From Selaginella tamariscina (lineage: Eukaryota; Streptophyta; Lycopodiopsida; Selaginellales; Selaginellaceae): 64,000 nt of DNA. Where the stretch lies: positions 425,414 to 489,413 of the forward strand of contig PUQB01000030.1 of the NCBI GenBank assembly GCA_003024785.1. Direction: 5' to 3'. Below are positions 11,287 through 20,880 of the stretch, piece by piece. The notes beneath the pieces are model-generated. The model saw only the letters and a program-made list of their open reading frames with translations. It had not been told where the DNA came from and ran no database searches. Numbering within the stretch: the stretch's first letter is position 1; the number at the start of each line of letters is the position of its first letter. Made by a program: the position numbers and the translations under genes.

Positions 11287-13264
11287 GGGAAATTTACCAA
11301 AACGCCCTTACAAGTTTGAAAATGACGAAAAAGCCCTTGGAAGTTTTGAATGACAAACAAAACAAAAAAAGCCCTATGAAGTTTTCATAATTCCAAAAAA
11401 GCCCCTCATAGACGTCAAATATGCAAAACTCAATTATTCATCTTACCCTAATGTGACCAGCTATTGCAGCATTTCTCACCGATTGTTTAAGCTCGGATAG
11501 TGAAGCATATCTTGATCCTCGCTCAAGCAACTTTGAGATCAAGCCTTTGGAAAATGATAGGACTCGGTATACATCGGTTTGCAAAAATCAGGGTTGCTCC
11601 TGGAGGCTTCACGCCTCTTTGATTGACAAAGGGCCAGCTTGTGCAATCAAGACACTGGTCAATGAGCACACTTGTGGGGGTTTGGAGCACCTTGGAAACA
11701 AGGAGGCAACTGCAAACTAATTGCCAACAAGTTTCAAAAAGAGCTGAGAGATGAGCCATTGTTGCACCAAAAAGTATGATGCTTGAACTTCAACATGAGA
11801 ATGGTGTTGCAGTTTCATATAAACAGGCTTGGAGAGGGGAAAAAATAGCTACTACAACAATTCACAGTGATCATGATGATGCTTATGCACATCTTGTAGC
11901 TTACAAGGATCTTCTCCTGGGTAGCAATCCAGCCTCTATGTGTGACATTCAACATGATGCCAACAATTGCTTCAAGAGATTGTTTCTCTCTTATGAAGCT
12001 TGTATTTTTGGGCTGAAGTATTGTAGACCTTCGATCGGCCTTGATGGTACTCATCTGAAAGCCAAGTACCTAGGATGCATGCTTGTAGCTACTGCTGTGG
12101 ATGCCAAAGGCTAGTTGTTTCCCCTTGCCATTGGAATAGTCGACGCTAAAAACAATGAAAGCTGGTCTTGGTTTCTAGGGACTCATTGGCACCACACATA
12201 TGTATGCTACATCATACACCTTCTTATCTGACAGACATAAAGGTGTGGTTGACGCGGTTTCCCTTGTTTTTCCCATTGCGTACCATGGTTTTGCATGTGA
12301 CACTTTTCTGAGAACTTCCGCAAGGCTTTCAAGAGTATAGAGATGGTTCATCTGTTGTGGAAAGCATGCGGGCTCTAACAGAAGTGGACTTTGATTCAGC
12401 TATTGGTGAGATTCACCATAAGTCTCTTGATGCCGCTTCATGGATTTTAGATGCAACTGAGAAAAAGTTCTGTGCAAGTGCATTCTTTGAGGGGCAAAGG
12501 TATGGTCATTTGACTAGTAACATCTCTGAGTCCTTGAATGCATGGCTGCTTGAAGCTAGGGATATGCCTATCCTTGCAATGCTAGAACATATATGGCGGA
12601 AGCTGATTGTTTGGTTTTTTTCACGGAGAATAGAAGGTGAAGAAGTTTTGAGCAGATGTGATGATCCAGAGTTGAAACTTGTGGACACAGCCAAGACACT
12701 TATCCATGATGCAGTTGCAAGAGTTCGATTCTACATTGTCTTCCCTTTGGATGTAAATGTTTGAGATTCAAACAGGGAAAAACACTCCAAGTTGTGAATA
12801 TCTCTGCTCAAACATGTAGTTGTAATTGGTGGCAAAAGATTGGTTTACCTTGTGCTCATGTAGCTGTAGCTATATTATGGAGAAAAAAGTACGTTCAAAC
12901 TTATGTTCACAAATGCTATCTACTGGACTCTTACTGCAAGGCATATATTGGAGTGATTTATCCCATAGATGTTGAACAACTTCTAGAAAAATGACATGCT
13001 ACCTCCAAAGACTACAACCTTCAGGACAGCCCAAGAAAAAGCGAATTCATTCTGAAGATGTAAGAAGAAAAAAGCGTGAATTTCATTGTGGTCGTTGTGG
13101 GCAATGTGGCCACAGTTGCCGTACATGTACTGCACCTATTTGACATTTACAAGGGGCTTTTTTTGGAATTATAAAAACTTCATGAAGGCTTTTTTGTCAT
13201 TTCAAAACTTCTAAGGGCTTTTTCATCATTTCTCAAATTTTTAAGGGCATTTTGATAATTTTCC
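11287..13264 (+). mobile_element. Mutator-like element (MULE) with long TIRs
   Basis: Terminal inverted repeats of ~120 bp: the left begins GGGAAATTTACCAAAACGCC and the right, reverse-complemented, GGAAAATTATCAAAATGCCC. Both then show the repeated phrase AAAAAGCCCTT and end near CCAAAAAAGCCCC. TTAATTTCA occurs at 11270-11278 and 13265-13273, a 9-bp direct repeat that fits a MULE target duplication, though 8 bp separate it from the left TIR. The element carries a full-length but broken MuDR-type transposase. Confidence 0.85.
11523..13144 (+). pseudogene. MuDR/MULE transposase, inactivated
   Basis: Domain order is classical. There is an N-terminal MuDR DNA-binding part (CSWRLHASLIDKG, VNEHTCGG; 11600-11680). 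The MULE catalytic domain holds IGLDGTHLKAKYLG (catalytic Asp of DGTH) and, after an in-frame TAG at 12112, LFPLAIGIVDAKNNESWSWF. A SWIM zinc finger follows, CSCNWWQKIGLPCAHVAVAI (C-x-C...C-x-H, 12807-12866), then a C-terminal knuckle HCGRCGQCGHSCRTC (13085-13129). Several frameshifts (around 11720, 12190-12350 and 12760) break it. The enzyme would cut and paste DNA carrying the TIRs; this copy cannot make it. Confidence 0.85.
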
Positions 13265-13901
13265 TTAATTTCAATTTATACCACTTACTTCTCTATATAA
13301 CACAGGGTTTTGAGGGAATACAATATGCATATTTCTGTATTCCGAACTGTCACAATGCCATATAAAGGAAATCCTTGTCTAGATAATTTATAAGCCTATA
13401 TATATAGAATGGACATAAAGATTGTACACATGCACACATATAAATGTGTAAGTATATCACATATAAATACACAAATATAAATAATATTATGTATATGCAC
13501 GTATATTGGAGGATGGCAGTAATTTATGTTTCAATCACTCTTTTTTAATTAATATAATTATTAATTAAGAGGAAATAATATATTTATCTATTTTATATAA
13601 AATGTTAATGCATATTCACACTCCTTACTGAAACGCATTAATTTTTTAAAATAATTTTGACCATACGAGAACGTAGTAATAATGTTTATTGTAGTGGTTT
13701 TTGCACCACTGGGAGTGTTACATGGGGAGAGAATAAAAAATCGCATTTTCAACGATGATTGTTATTTTATTTACTTTATAAATGAAGGGGTCTAAGCGTT
13801 GAGTTTGGACACTATTACTTATTGGGAGAGATTTAAACCTACGACATGAGAACAAAAATTTTTTTCGATAAGAATTATTAATTATTCACATCACACATAA
13901 A

Positions 13902-13925
13902 GGGGGTGTAGCGGTCAATCGTGAC
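13902..13925 (+). repeat. 5' half of a tRNA-like repeat
   Basis: GGGGGTGTAGCGGTCAATC is identical to the 5' start of the tRNA-like unit at 15075-15160 (opposite strand), then diverges and ends in a T-run at 13950. The TAGCGG segment resembles a Pol III box A start. Probably a truncated copy of the same family. Confidence 0.45.
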
Positions 13926-14683
13926 GATTGTCACTTTGTTGCAAGTTGTTTTTTTTTCAATGCGATTAAGTTTTTTAAAATTGTACTGTTAAAAAGGGTT
14001 AATATTCCAACCTCCCCTTAAGCCCTTTGGTATCTTTTTGTAAGTCTCCCACAGCACAATCTCAGCACAGTTTGTGACATTGCTAAAGGAATCAATGTTT
14101 CTCGAGGGTGTCACTTATGTAGCCCCGATTTTGCTCATGATGTAGAATCAATTATAATTTAAAAGCCCAATCATTGTAGTAGTCACACAAACTTCTCCAA
14201 GCTGTGGATGTGCTGGCAATGGATGACAATGCCATGGGTGCTCCTACTATTGCTTGCCCATTTAAAAGGATTGAAGTTTATACCACGTGGAGAGGGAAAG
14301 CAAATAAAAGTCCAAGAAAAATTATATTACAACGAAACGAGTGAACAATTGAACAACCCTATCCTATATATAAACGCAACCGGTCTCTCCAGACGACACG
14401 ACAGTGCATCTATCCAACTGATGTGACAGCCCGGTTGGATCCATACAGAAAACGTTCGACAAATTGATCATGGTAAAAACCTTGATTATACATTAAGTTT
14501 TTAAGTATACAGAAGAGTTTTTTAGATATACATAACAAGTAATGTATAATTGGTCACTGTAGAGCAGAACCCTGGCTATAAATTAAGTTTTTAAATCTAC
14601 ATAACAATTTTGCTATATACATAACAAGTCATATGTGAAAAATAAAAAATATATAACAATCGTATGTGAAAAATAAAATATAC

Positions 14684-14783
14684 TGGGGTGCCGGAACTCA
14701 AACCCCTAATGTTAAGTCAATAATAAATGTCCAGACTTAACCTGCATATGTAATTATTTACATGTAAATATCTGACTCACCCC
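14684..14783 (-). ncRNA. tRNA-like repeat copy with acceptor-type ends
   Basis: Minus strand starts GGGGTG and ends CACCCCA, which pair as an acceptor stem. Near the 3' end is GGTTTGAGTTC, a box-B-like T-arm. Inside is a hairpin whose arms GTTAAGTC and GACTTAAC are perfectly complementary (loop TGGACATTTATTATT). Length is 100 nt. The D and anticodon arms are not canonical, so this is a tRNA-derived repeat or SINE rather than a working tRNA. Confidence 0.45.
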
Positions 14784-15074
14784 GTTTGTATGGAATGTAA
14801 ATATTTAAAAATCTTAATGTGCACACTTAATCCACATTTTAAAAATTTATAAAACGATTATAAGACAAGAGACCTACAAAGATTTATATTAGTGTGTTAC
14901 TATCTATCTATCTATCTATTATTTTTATTTATTTATTATTTTTTTGTGTAACTTTATAAGGAACATTTAAAATATATGTATTTAATTTGTGTATGCATAA
15001 TAAGCCTTCCTAAGTGATTGATTTAATTTACATATTTTTGTTGTGTATAAATTAAAACAAAAAAAAAAAAGATA

Positions 15075-15160
15075 TGGAGGTGCCGGATTTGAACCCGATC
15101 GAGTCAGTAGTAACATTATCCAGACTCGAAACCCTTTGCTAGATTGACCGCTACACCCCC
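15075..15160 (-). ncRNA. tRNA-like repeat copy with Pol III-type terminator
   Basis: Minus strand reads GGGGGTGTAGCGG at the 5' end and CACCTCCA at the 3' end (7-bp acceptor with one G-U), with a T-arm GGGTTCAAATCC matching box B. An internal hairpin CGAGTC/GACTCG sits where the related copy has GTTAAGTC/GACTTAAC. A T-run (T12) follows within a few bases, as in a Pol III terminator. Length is 86 nt. Confidence 0.5.
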
Positions 15161-15292
15161 TTTATTTGCCACGTAAAATAATTAACAATCGTTCATTCAA
15201 CATTTAAAAATAGCAAAAAAAACTTTTTGTTGGTTATAAATTAAGTTTTTAAATATGCATAACGAATCATATGTGAAAAATAAAAAATATTG

Positions 15293-15362
15293 GGGTGCCA
15301 GGACTTAAACCCCCAATGTTAAGTCAACAATAAATATCCTAACCTGTATATGTAATTATTCA
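15293..15362 (-). repeat. Decayed tRNA-like repeat copy
   Basis: Shares the 3' part of the 14684-14783 copy (GACTTAACATTGGGGGTTTA ... GGCACCCC on the minus strand) and its upstream flank, but has lost the left arm of the internal hairpin. Confidence 0.45.
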
Positions 15363-15845
15363 TTGGAACGTTATGTAGTGTAAAAGAGTATAATAAAATA
15401 TTCTTTTTGTGAATTAGATTGAATTTTTTTTTGATATTATCTGGCGTTTCCATCTATGTAAGGACCGTAAGACAATATACAATGAGAACACAAAGAAGAA
15501 AAAAAAAAATTGAAGATAACTTTTATATTCAGTTCAAAAATTATATATACAAAGTAAAAGTATAGTCTTACGGCCTTATTATATGGAAGTATTTACAAGG
15601 GTTTTCAAAAGTCGACGTATGTGTAAGGGATTTGTAAAGAATTCTTGTGCCACATAGGCAATGCTGATTAGGAGAGTGAAGGCTTATGTGACACCTTCTC
15701 TCTGCAATAACTGCACCTTATAAATCATCCCATTCTTGACACCCTTGAGGTGTCGAGAGAGAAGGGATTCTCGTTCTTTCACGATATTTATGAAGTTGAC
15801 CAGAAAACATTGACCAATACCCTAGAGTGCCAGAGTTCAAAGGAG

Positions 15846-16692
15846 ATGGAAGAAGATCTAATCGAGACACAAGCTGGTGAGTGGACTCCATCGCCTCCAC
15901 CACCATACCGCCCTTCATTGCTATCTATGGCACCCAGCTCTCCACGAGCAGCTTCACATCATATGCAGGTATGCAAGTGTGCAACAGATGGCATACATTC
16001 CTTTGGCAGGAGAAGCAGCAGTAATGACCTCTAGCTCCACTGACTTGCTGGGTTCTTGGGCTAGAGCATCAAACGTTTGCCTCCATTCAACAACAGTGAA
16101 CACCATGGCATCGTCTAGGACAACAATAGGTCCAACAATTATTGCTACAACTGGAAGCACTATGGCATCAGCCATAGATTTCACAGCACCTGCTACCATT
16201 CTGCTCCTTTAAACTCTGAGTCAATCCCAACCTTCCACTCAGTAGCAACGGCGCCTAATGAGGCTAGTCCGATTGCATCAAGAGGAAGGGGTCGTGGCCA
16301 AGGAAGAGGGACATAGGCAAGAAAAGGACGTGGCCGAGGACGTGTGACCACAACAACACGAAAACAAAAACAGACTTCAACATGCCATGAAGAACAGGCT
16401 GAGCAGCAAGGAGCCGGGAACAACATGGAAGAGGCAGTTGCTTGGAGGCGGTTCACCAAAGAAGAGCTAAGTCAGCTAGTCCAGCTTCGCCTAGAGATGC
16501 ATTCCAAATTCACAAGGAACAGTCCACACAAGAATTTTGGGATGGTTTAGGGTTTAGGGTTTAGGGATACAAGCAAAGATGGTTGCGAAGGGCTTTCCAC
16601 GACGAGAATGGCAGAGCTACAGAAATAAGTGGGACAACGAGTACAAGCGCTACCAGTTGGAGTTGAAGGCATTTAAGCCAGAGTAGATTTGG
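15846..16692 (+). pseudogene. Trihelix (Myb/SANT-like) DNA-binding gene, broken
   Basis: A first exon MEEDLIETQAGEWTPSPPPP... runs from the ATG at 15846 to a donor at 15968/15969. Later sequence encodes a Pro/Ser stretch, then SRGRGRGQGRGT, a TAG at ~16315, KGRGRGRV, and a trihelix domain: WRRFTKEELSQLVQLRLEMH (16444-16503), SPHKNFWDG, and after a frameshift KMVAKGFPRREW and YRNKWDNEYKRYQLEL (16577-16671). The break between the two halves is an inserted telomere-type repeat. Trihelix proteins bind GT-type promoter elements in the nucleus; PIF/Harbinger elements also encode a related Myb/SANT protein, so this may be transposon-borne. Confidence 0.55.
16544..16566 (+). repeat. Interstitial plant telomere repeat (TTTAGGG)3
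   Basis: The sequence GG(TTTAGGG)3 interrupts the trihelix coding region between FWDG and the next conserved helix, and shifts the frame. Confidence 0.85.
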
Positions 16693-16730
16693 AGACGGAA
16701 ATGAAGTCGAAGGTGTGACAACCATAGCTA

Positions 16731-17020
16731 TTGACGACCCTATTATATGGAGATCCATTCAAGTCATGCACCACCAACCAAAAGTTGTCTGTCACAGTCG
16801 GTACCAAAGTGATTCTGGAGGAGCATGTTGGTTCAACTTGTTCTACTAAGACAGTAGGCCAAGAATCAGGATTGGGTGGGAAGCGAATGCGCCGGTTTGG
16901 TTCTAGATTCATAAAGAGTTCAACCCCTTTCAGCAGGCTTTTGCAAGACGTCCATGAGAGCAACCAGGCCTTCCAGAAGCGATTCTTGAGGTACTATCTC
17001 TGGAGGCTCATCACGTCTAG
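16731..17020 (+). pseudogene. Trihelix-gene downstream coding remnant
   Basis: An open frame (YGDPFKSCTTNQKLSVTVGT ... SRLLQDVHESNQAFQKRFLRYYLWRLITSR) runs to a good donor (TCTAG/GTATGT at 17020/17021). It lies between the trihelix and SAM exons and fits the variable C-terminal half of the same gene. No domain is recognised. Confidence 0.35.
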
Positions 17021-17072
17021 GTATGTACAAGGTGCTCATTTATTAAAGTTAATCGGTGATTTGTAATAACAG

Positions 17073-17296
17073 AGACTCCAATGGAGAATCCTTGTGACAC
17101 GAGGGTGGAACAGTGGCTGGAGTCTCTGGGGATGAAAGAGTGGGCAAAGAACTTCGCTGTTGGATGTGTGAATTGGGATAATCTTCGCTATTTAAAGGAA
17201 GAAGACGTTGTGAGGGGCCTTGGACTACCAATTGGACCAGCAAGAAAGATTGCAGCTCAATTAATCATGCTTCAGGAGGAAGAAGTAAAAGAATAG
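17073..17296 (+). CDS. SAM (sterile alpha motif) domain exon
   Basis: After an acceptor (AATAACAG at 17065-17072) a clean 71-72 residue frame encodes a full SAM domain: RVEQWLESLGMKEWAKNF, YLKEEDVVRGLGLPIGPARK and IAAQLIMLQEEE, ending in TAG at 17294-17296. The W-L-x2-L-G-M start and G-L-x4-G-P-x-R-K-I end are diagnostic. SAM domains mediate protein-protein or RNA binding. The upstream neighbour ends at a donor 52 bp away, so the domain may have been the C-terminus of the trihelix-containing gene; that fusion would be unusual. An ATG at 17081 could also start it. Confidence 0.6.
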
Positions 17297-17375
17297 TTTC
17301 ACTATGATAGCTGCTTGTAGGTACCATAGTTCGTAAATAATTTTAAGTATAAAGGAAGACATTCGAGATTAACAC

Positions 17376-18005
17376 ATTGTTTGTTGTATTATATTCAAAA
17401 AACTTAATAGAGTATCCTCTGGTAGTAGCCCTCTGTGTAAGGTGCGAGCTTTGTGCTGATAAGATATACGCCTTACCGGACGACTCGTACATCTGCCTGC
17501 TCTCTAGCCTAGTCTGTATCTCTCCCAGCTCCTCCTCGAGCGCCTTAGAGAGCTTATCCCCGGCCCTTACTGCAGCCGAGTTCCGTATCAAACTCTGGCA
17601 CGAGTTCAACAGGTTCCTAGCCGACTCAATATCGCCGGTTTCGGCTAGTGAACCGGCTCCGTAATCGCCTTACCGGCCGCTAACCTGTTTATCTGTCTGT
17701 CTACCTCAAGGCTCACTTCTTGAAGGCTGGCACTCACGAATACAGGCCGAGACACTGCAAGCTTCCGTGAAGCAGTGTGTATCTGATGGTGGACTGGATC
17801 TGTGTACGTACATCCGACGTCCAGTATCCATTTCGTGTTCCAGTAATGGAAGCTTGAGCTCCATCAGTATATCACGTTCCTCATCAGCGTACAAGTCACC
17901 GAGTTTCACACTTCCATGAGTGGAGTCTTCCGAAACGGTGCTTCTGTAGCTTCCAGCTTGTATGGTTTTTATCTCGGACACCGGCATTCCGGTACCGGAG
18001 TACAA
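17376..18005 (-). pseudogene. C-terminal fragment of a WAV3/EDA40-type vWA-RING E3 ligase gene
   Basis: Three minus-strand frames, linked by two frameshifts, match the C-terminus of the plant vWA/RING E3 family: IQAGSYRSTVS, VKLGDLYADEERDILMELKL (17900-17850), PVFVSASLQEVSLEVDRQIN, then ETGDIESARNLLNSC, EIQTRLESRQMYESSGKAY and SAQSSHLTQRATTRG (17640-17420). The GDLYADEERD and YE-x-SGRAY...QRATTRG motifs are characteristic of the family. RING and vWA domains are absent, so only the end of the gene is present. Its upstream end abuts the last POLL exon of the 18120-19240 copy on the same strand, making a chimeric locus. Confidence 0.65.
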
Positions 18006-18119
18006 GAAGAGACAACGAGCTGCACGTATACATACTAATAATCCTGCAATTTATATAGAACATATATTATTATTATTTTTACTATTATTATTATTAACTT
18101 ACTTTCTATTGAGAACATC

Positions 18120-19240
18120 ATTCCCCGTGAAAGCAAGTAGAGCAAAAGCATATACATTTCTTGGATAAACCTGAAAAAAAAAATATAATATACTTGTGTA
18201 TGCACGTATACATACCACATGACTCACCTTGATGTCTATTCTCCTGTACGGCCGGTCTTGAAGATGGCATATTCCCATAAACATGTCGGTTGTGTACCTC
18301 CCTGTTTAAATATAACATTGTACATCTATGTTATTAAACAAATGGATTATATTAAAATAAATTATATTTAATTGATTATTATAGTATATAAATACTGATA
18401 TTAGTGATTAAATTAACATATGATATTACCTTTCTAGCGTTTTCATCAACGTGAAGTCCATCTACAACAAATTGTGTTCTCCGTAGTTCTTGTACAAGTC
18501 TAGCCAATAGATACTGATGGCTATATAAAAACAGAAATAGAACTTAGTGCACACAAACCCCCCCCACACAAACCCACACACTCACACACACACACAGTGT
18601 AAATGCACGTACATATATACTTACATATATACATATAGCGTGCGTGCGTGCGTGTGAGATATCAATACCAGATATTTAGATCCACGCATATATATATTCT
18701 ACACAGAATGTTGTATATATATACACACGCACGCACGACTTATTTGTACAACAATGAACTCCATAAACACGTAACACGCACACACACACACACATGTGTG
18801 TGTGTGTGAAATATACACACATGTGCTGGTCCATCTTTGAAATCTTAAGAATCTGTTTATGTAGATACATACACATCTACACACATATACACATACATAT
18901 TCATATAAGCAGTTTATATCTACATGTATAATACATGATTGTGTAAAGTTATACATGTATACATCCAAAAATTGTGTAAAATTATACATGTATACATCTA
19001 AAGAATTGTGTAAAATTACCTGTAATCTAGTTGAATTTACTCCACACTCAAGGAAGAGCGCACAAATGCCCGACAATATCCCTTGCCGCTTATTTCCGGA
19101 TTCCTTGAAATCTAAGGATTTCTTGCATCTCTTCTTCTTGTTTCTCTGAATTCTCCCTCTTCTTCTTGCACATCGTTGAAGGCGTCTTCTTCACATATTC
19201 CCTGCTTCTTCATAATTAGGGCACTGTAACGCATTTTACA
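18120..19240 (-). pseudogene. POLL: DNA polymerase lambda gene, truncated copy C
   Basis: Minus strand, exon order: BRCT start SGICALFLECGVNSTRLQ (19080-19020) with donor GTAATT; then a jump to the palm exon YLLARLVQELRRTQFVVDGL and HVDENARK (18516-18440); then RYTTDMFMGICHLQDRPYRR (18301-18236); then VYPRNVYAFALLAFTGNDV (18172-18120). The last two match the plant Pol lambda palm (YPRDRYAFGLLAWTGNDVLNR). Exons for most of BRCT, the linker, the 8-kDa domain, the fingers and the catalytic DxD are missing; the deletion ends lie in a CA-repeat near 18560-18600. Exons that remain keep their frame, so this copy preserves the ancestral palm sequence better than copies A and B. Confidence 0.75.
18558..18600. 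repeat. CA-rich microsatellite at the copy C deletion junction
   Basis: Imperfect C-run and (CA)n. It joins POLL intron 1 sequence directly to intron sequence found just upstream of the palm exon in copy A (near 24100). Confidence 0.6.
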
Positions 19241-19359
19241 AATATAATAAACCCTTTTCTCGAATTATCTTAAGGTTTTATATTTTATAGCATATATAGC
19301 TAGCTTCACTCAACAGTTACGATTTTGCATCATTTTCAGCTTCCAAAAACTCTGAGAAA

Positions 19360-20880
19360 GGCTATTCCTTATGTGCTCTACTGTCTCCTGATCCGTCGTC
19401 CCATCCAGTTTGTGCATTGTTGTCCCATCCAGTTTGTGCATTGTTATCCTCATCGTTGTTGAAGCGTGCTAGGAACTCCGCCTCTGTCCTAATGCAGTCT
19501 AGTTCATTTAACCCAGCAGTTGCAATGACTTGCTCTGAACTCTGGCAGTTCGAGCAGCTCTTTACTGCTAGCAAGGACAGTTCGTTGTTGCTCAATCCAG
19601 CACATGTCCACTGGCTCATTCCTATGGAGAAGCATGTTGTGCAAGGTACAACACACACCAACCATTTGCACAATAGTGTCCAAATCTGACTGCATCCTTG
19701 ATAATAGGATGCGCCACCTTCCCTTCAATTGTCCAAAAGTTCTCTCCACGATAATTGTGTTGCACTCAACACATAGTTAACGTGCCTTTGTTGTGGAGAA
19801 AGTTGTCCACGCTCCCTCTTGTACGAACTCATCTCCAGGACTTTGGAGGATGAAAGGCTGTATCACCAAGTAGCCAATATCCTTGTTGTTGGAGCTGTCC
19901 GCTTTCAATCATGCGGCCCAAGTTGGACATTTTCAAAACACGATTGTCATGAAATGAGCCACATACCCCGATGTCTAAAGAAAGAAAATGACCTGACAAG
20001 TCCACCGCAGCCAAGCAGTTGATTGAGTGGAACTGCTTATAGTTAAAGTACTCATGTCCCCTAAACTTGGCTTTTGGATGGGGATGTGCGTGCCATCAAT
20101 TGTAGCTATTACATTTGGGAAGCCACGATACTCTTCAAAAGCCTCACTGATTCTTCTGGCCTCCTCACCAACTAGCCATGCAAGAACAAGTCTGACCAAT
20201 GTTCTTTGATGATGCGCAACCCCTCGTGCACTATCACGTTGACAGTGCTTTGATCACAATGGAATTGCTGGCCAATGGTGGACTCAGAAGCACCAGATGC
20301 AAGTCAAGCAAAGAAGATGGCAACTCTCCTTTGAAGAGACATCACCCTCCAGTTCGGGCCCTTCTGGCCCTCAAAGCCAAATGACTTGAACACATCCATG
20401 CAAAACCATTCGAACGTGTCTTTGGTCATCCTGAAGATCATCCAAAACTCCTCTGCACTATAGAAAGGGTAGACATCTCTCTCCCATGAGCCCGTGTTTA
20501 GTAACAACCTGTCTCGAACCCACTGATTTCGCAAATGCCCTGAAGTGGCATCTGCTACGATAACAATTCGGAGTACGTTTTCCAAAGCCAACCCGCACAA
20601 CATACTAGCAGAGACTGCTGCAGCTCGCTGTCGGTTAGAGCTCAACATATGAAGTGTTTGATGCTGAGGTACATCATTCTCTTCCTCTTCAACATTGAAT
20701 GTAGCTTCAAATGGCCATGGGGTACCCATTGCATCTACTATTCTATCCCAGCAAATCTGAGTTGCATGTGCACACTACCACGGGTAAGCTCCTCAAGTGT
20801 CGCACTTGTTGCTAAGCTTTTTCCCTCAAGCTGTGAATTGTGGTCAGTTGTAGGTTGAGTCAATGCATTGATGAAGAGCG
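19360..20880 (-). pseudogene. PIF/Harbinger transposase (HARBI1-like DDE nuclease), broken
   Basis: Minus strand, N to C: WERDVYPFYSAEEFWMIFRM (20490-20431), FGFEGQKGPNWRVMSLQRRV, then FPNVIATIDGTHIPIQKPS (first catalytic Asp, 20125-20069), GVCGSFHDNRVL, YWLLGDTAFHPPKSW (second Asp, about 19875) and ERTFGQLKGRWRILLSRMQ (Glu motif, 19746-19690). All three DDE motifs are visible but in different frames. A 28-bp-spaced direct repeat (CCCATCCAGTTTGTGCATTG twice at 19399-19448) duplicates DNNAQTGWD near the C-terminus. The element sits exactly between head-to-head POLL copies C and A. Its terminal repeats were not identified. Confidence 0.8.

Larger units (their letters stand above)
11203..13361 (+). 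repeat. Outer element 3' LTR, split by a MULE
   Basis: Directly after the purine-rich GAGAAGGGGA the sequence begins TGATGTAAAGTCC, as expected for a 3' LTR. Its first ~75 bp precede the MULE and the remainder resumes after 13273 with TTATACCACTTACTTCTC. It ends near CCGAACTGTCACA (13346-13358). The 5' LTR is not in the window, so the exact ends are inferred. Confidence 0.5.
13362..15700. other. Geneless AT-rich region with tRNA-like repeats
   Basis: No credible protein gene. It holds four tRNA-like sequences (separate entries), an (ATCT)n run at ~14902-14920 and A/T homopolymers (15058-15070, 15499-15511). Confidence 0.6.

Noticed and set aside
18676-19076. Long frames rich in Cys/Val/Tyr/His near 18.7-19.1, 21.65-22.14 and 39.4-39.8 kb
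   Set aside because: They are translations of (TG/CA)n and (TA)n microsatellites inside POLL introns; only the short BRCT segments in them are coding.
15846-20880. Single PIF/Harbinger element including the trihelix gene as its Myb-like ORF
   Set aside because: The trihelix is on the opposite strand and 2.7 kb away with POLL and WAV3-type fragments between; no TIRs found to tie them together.
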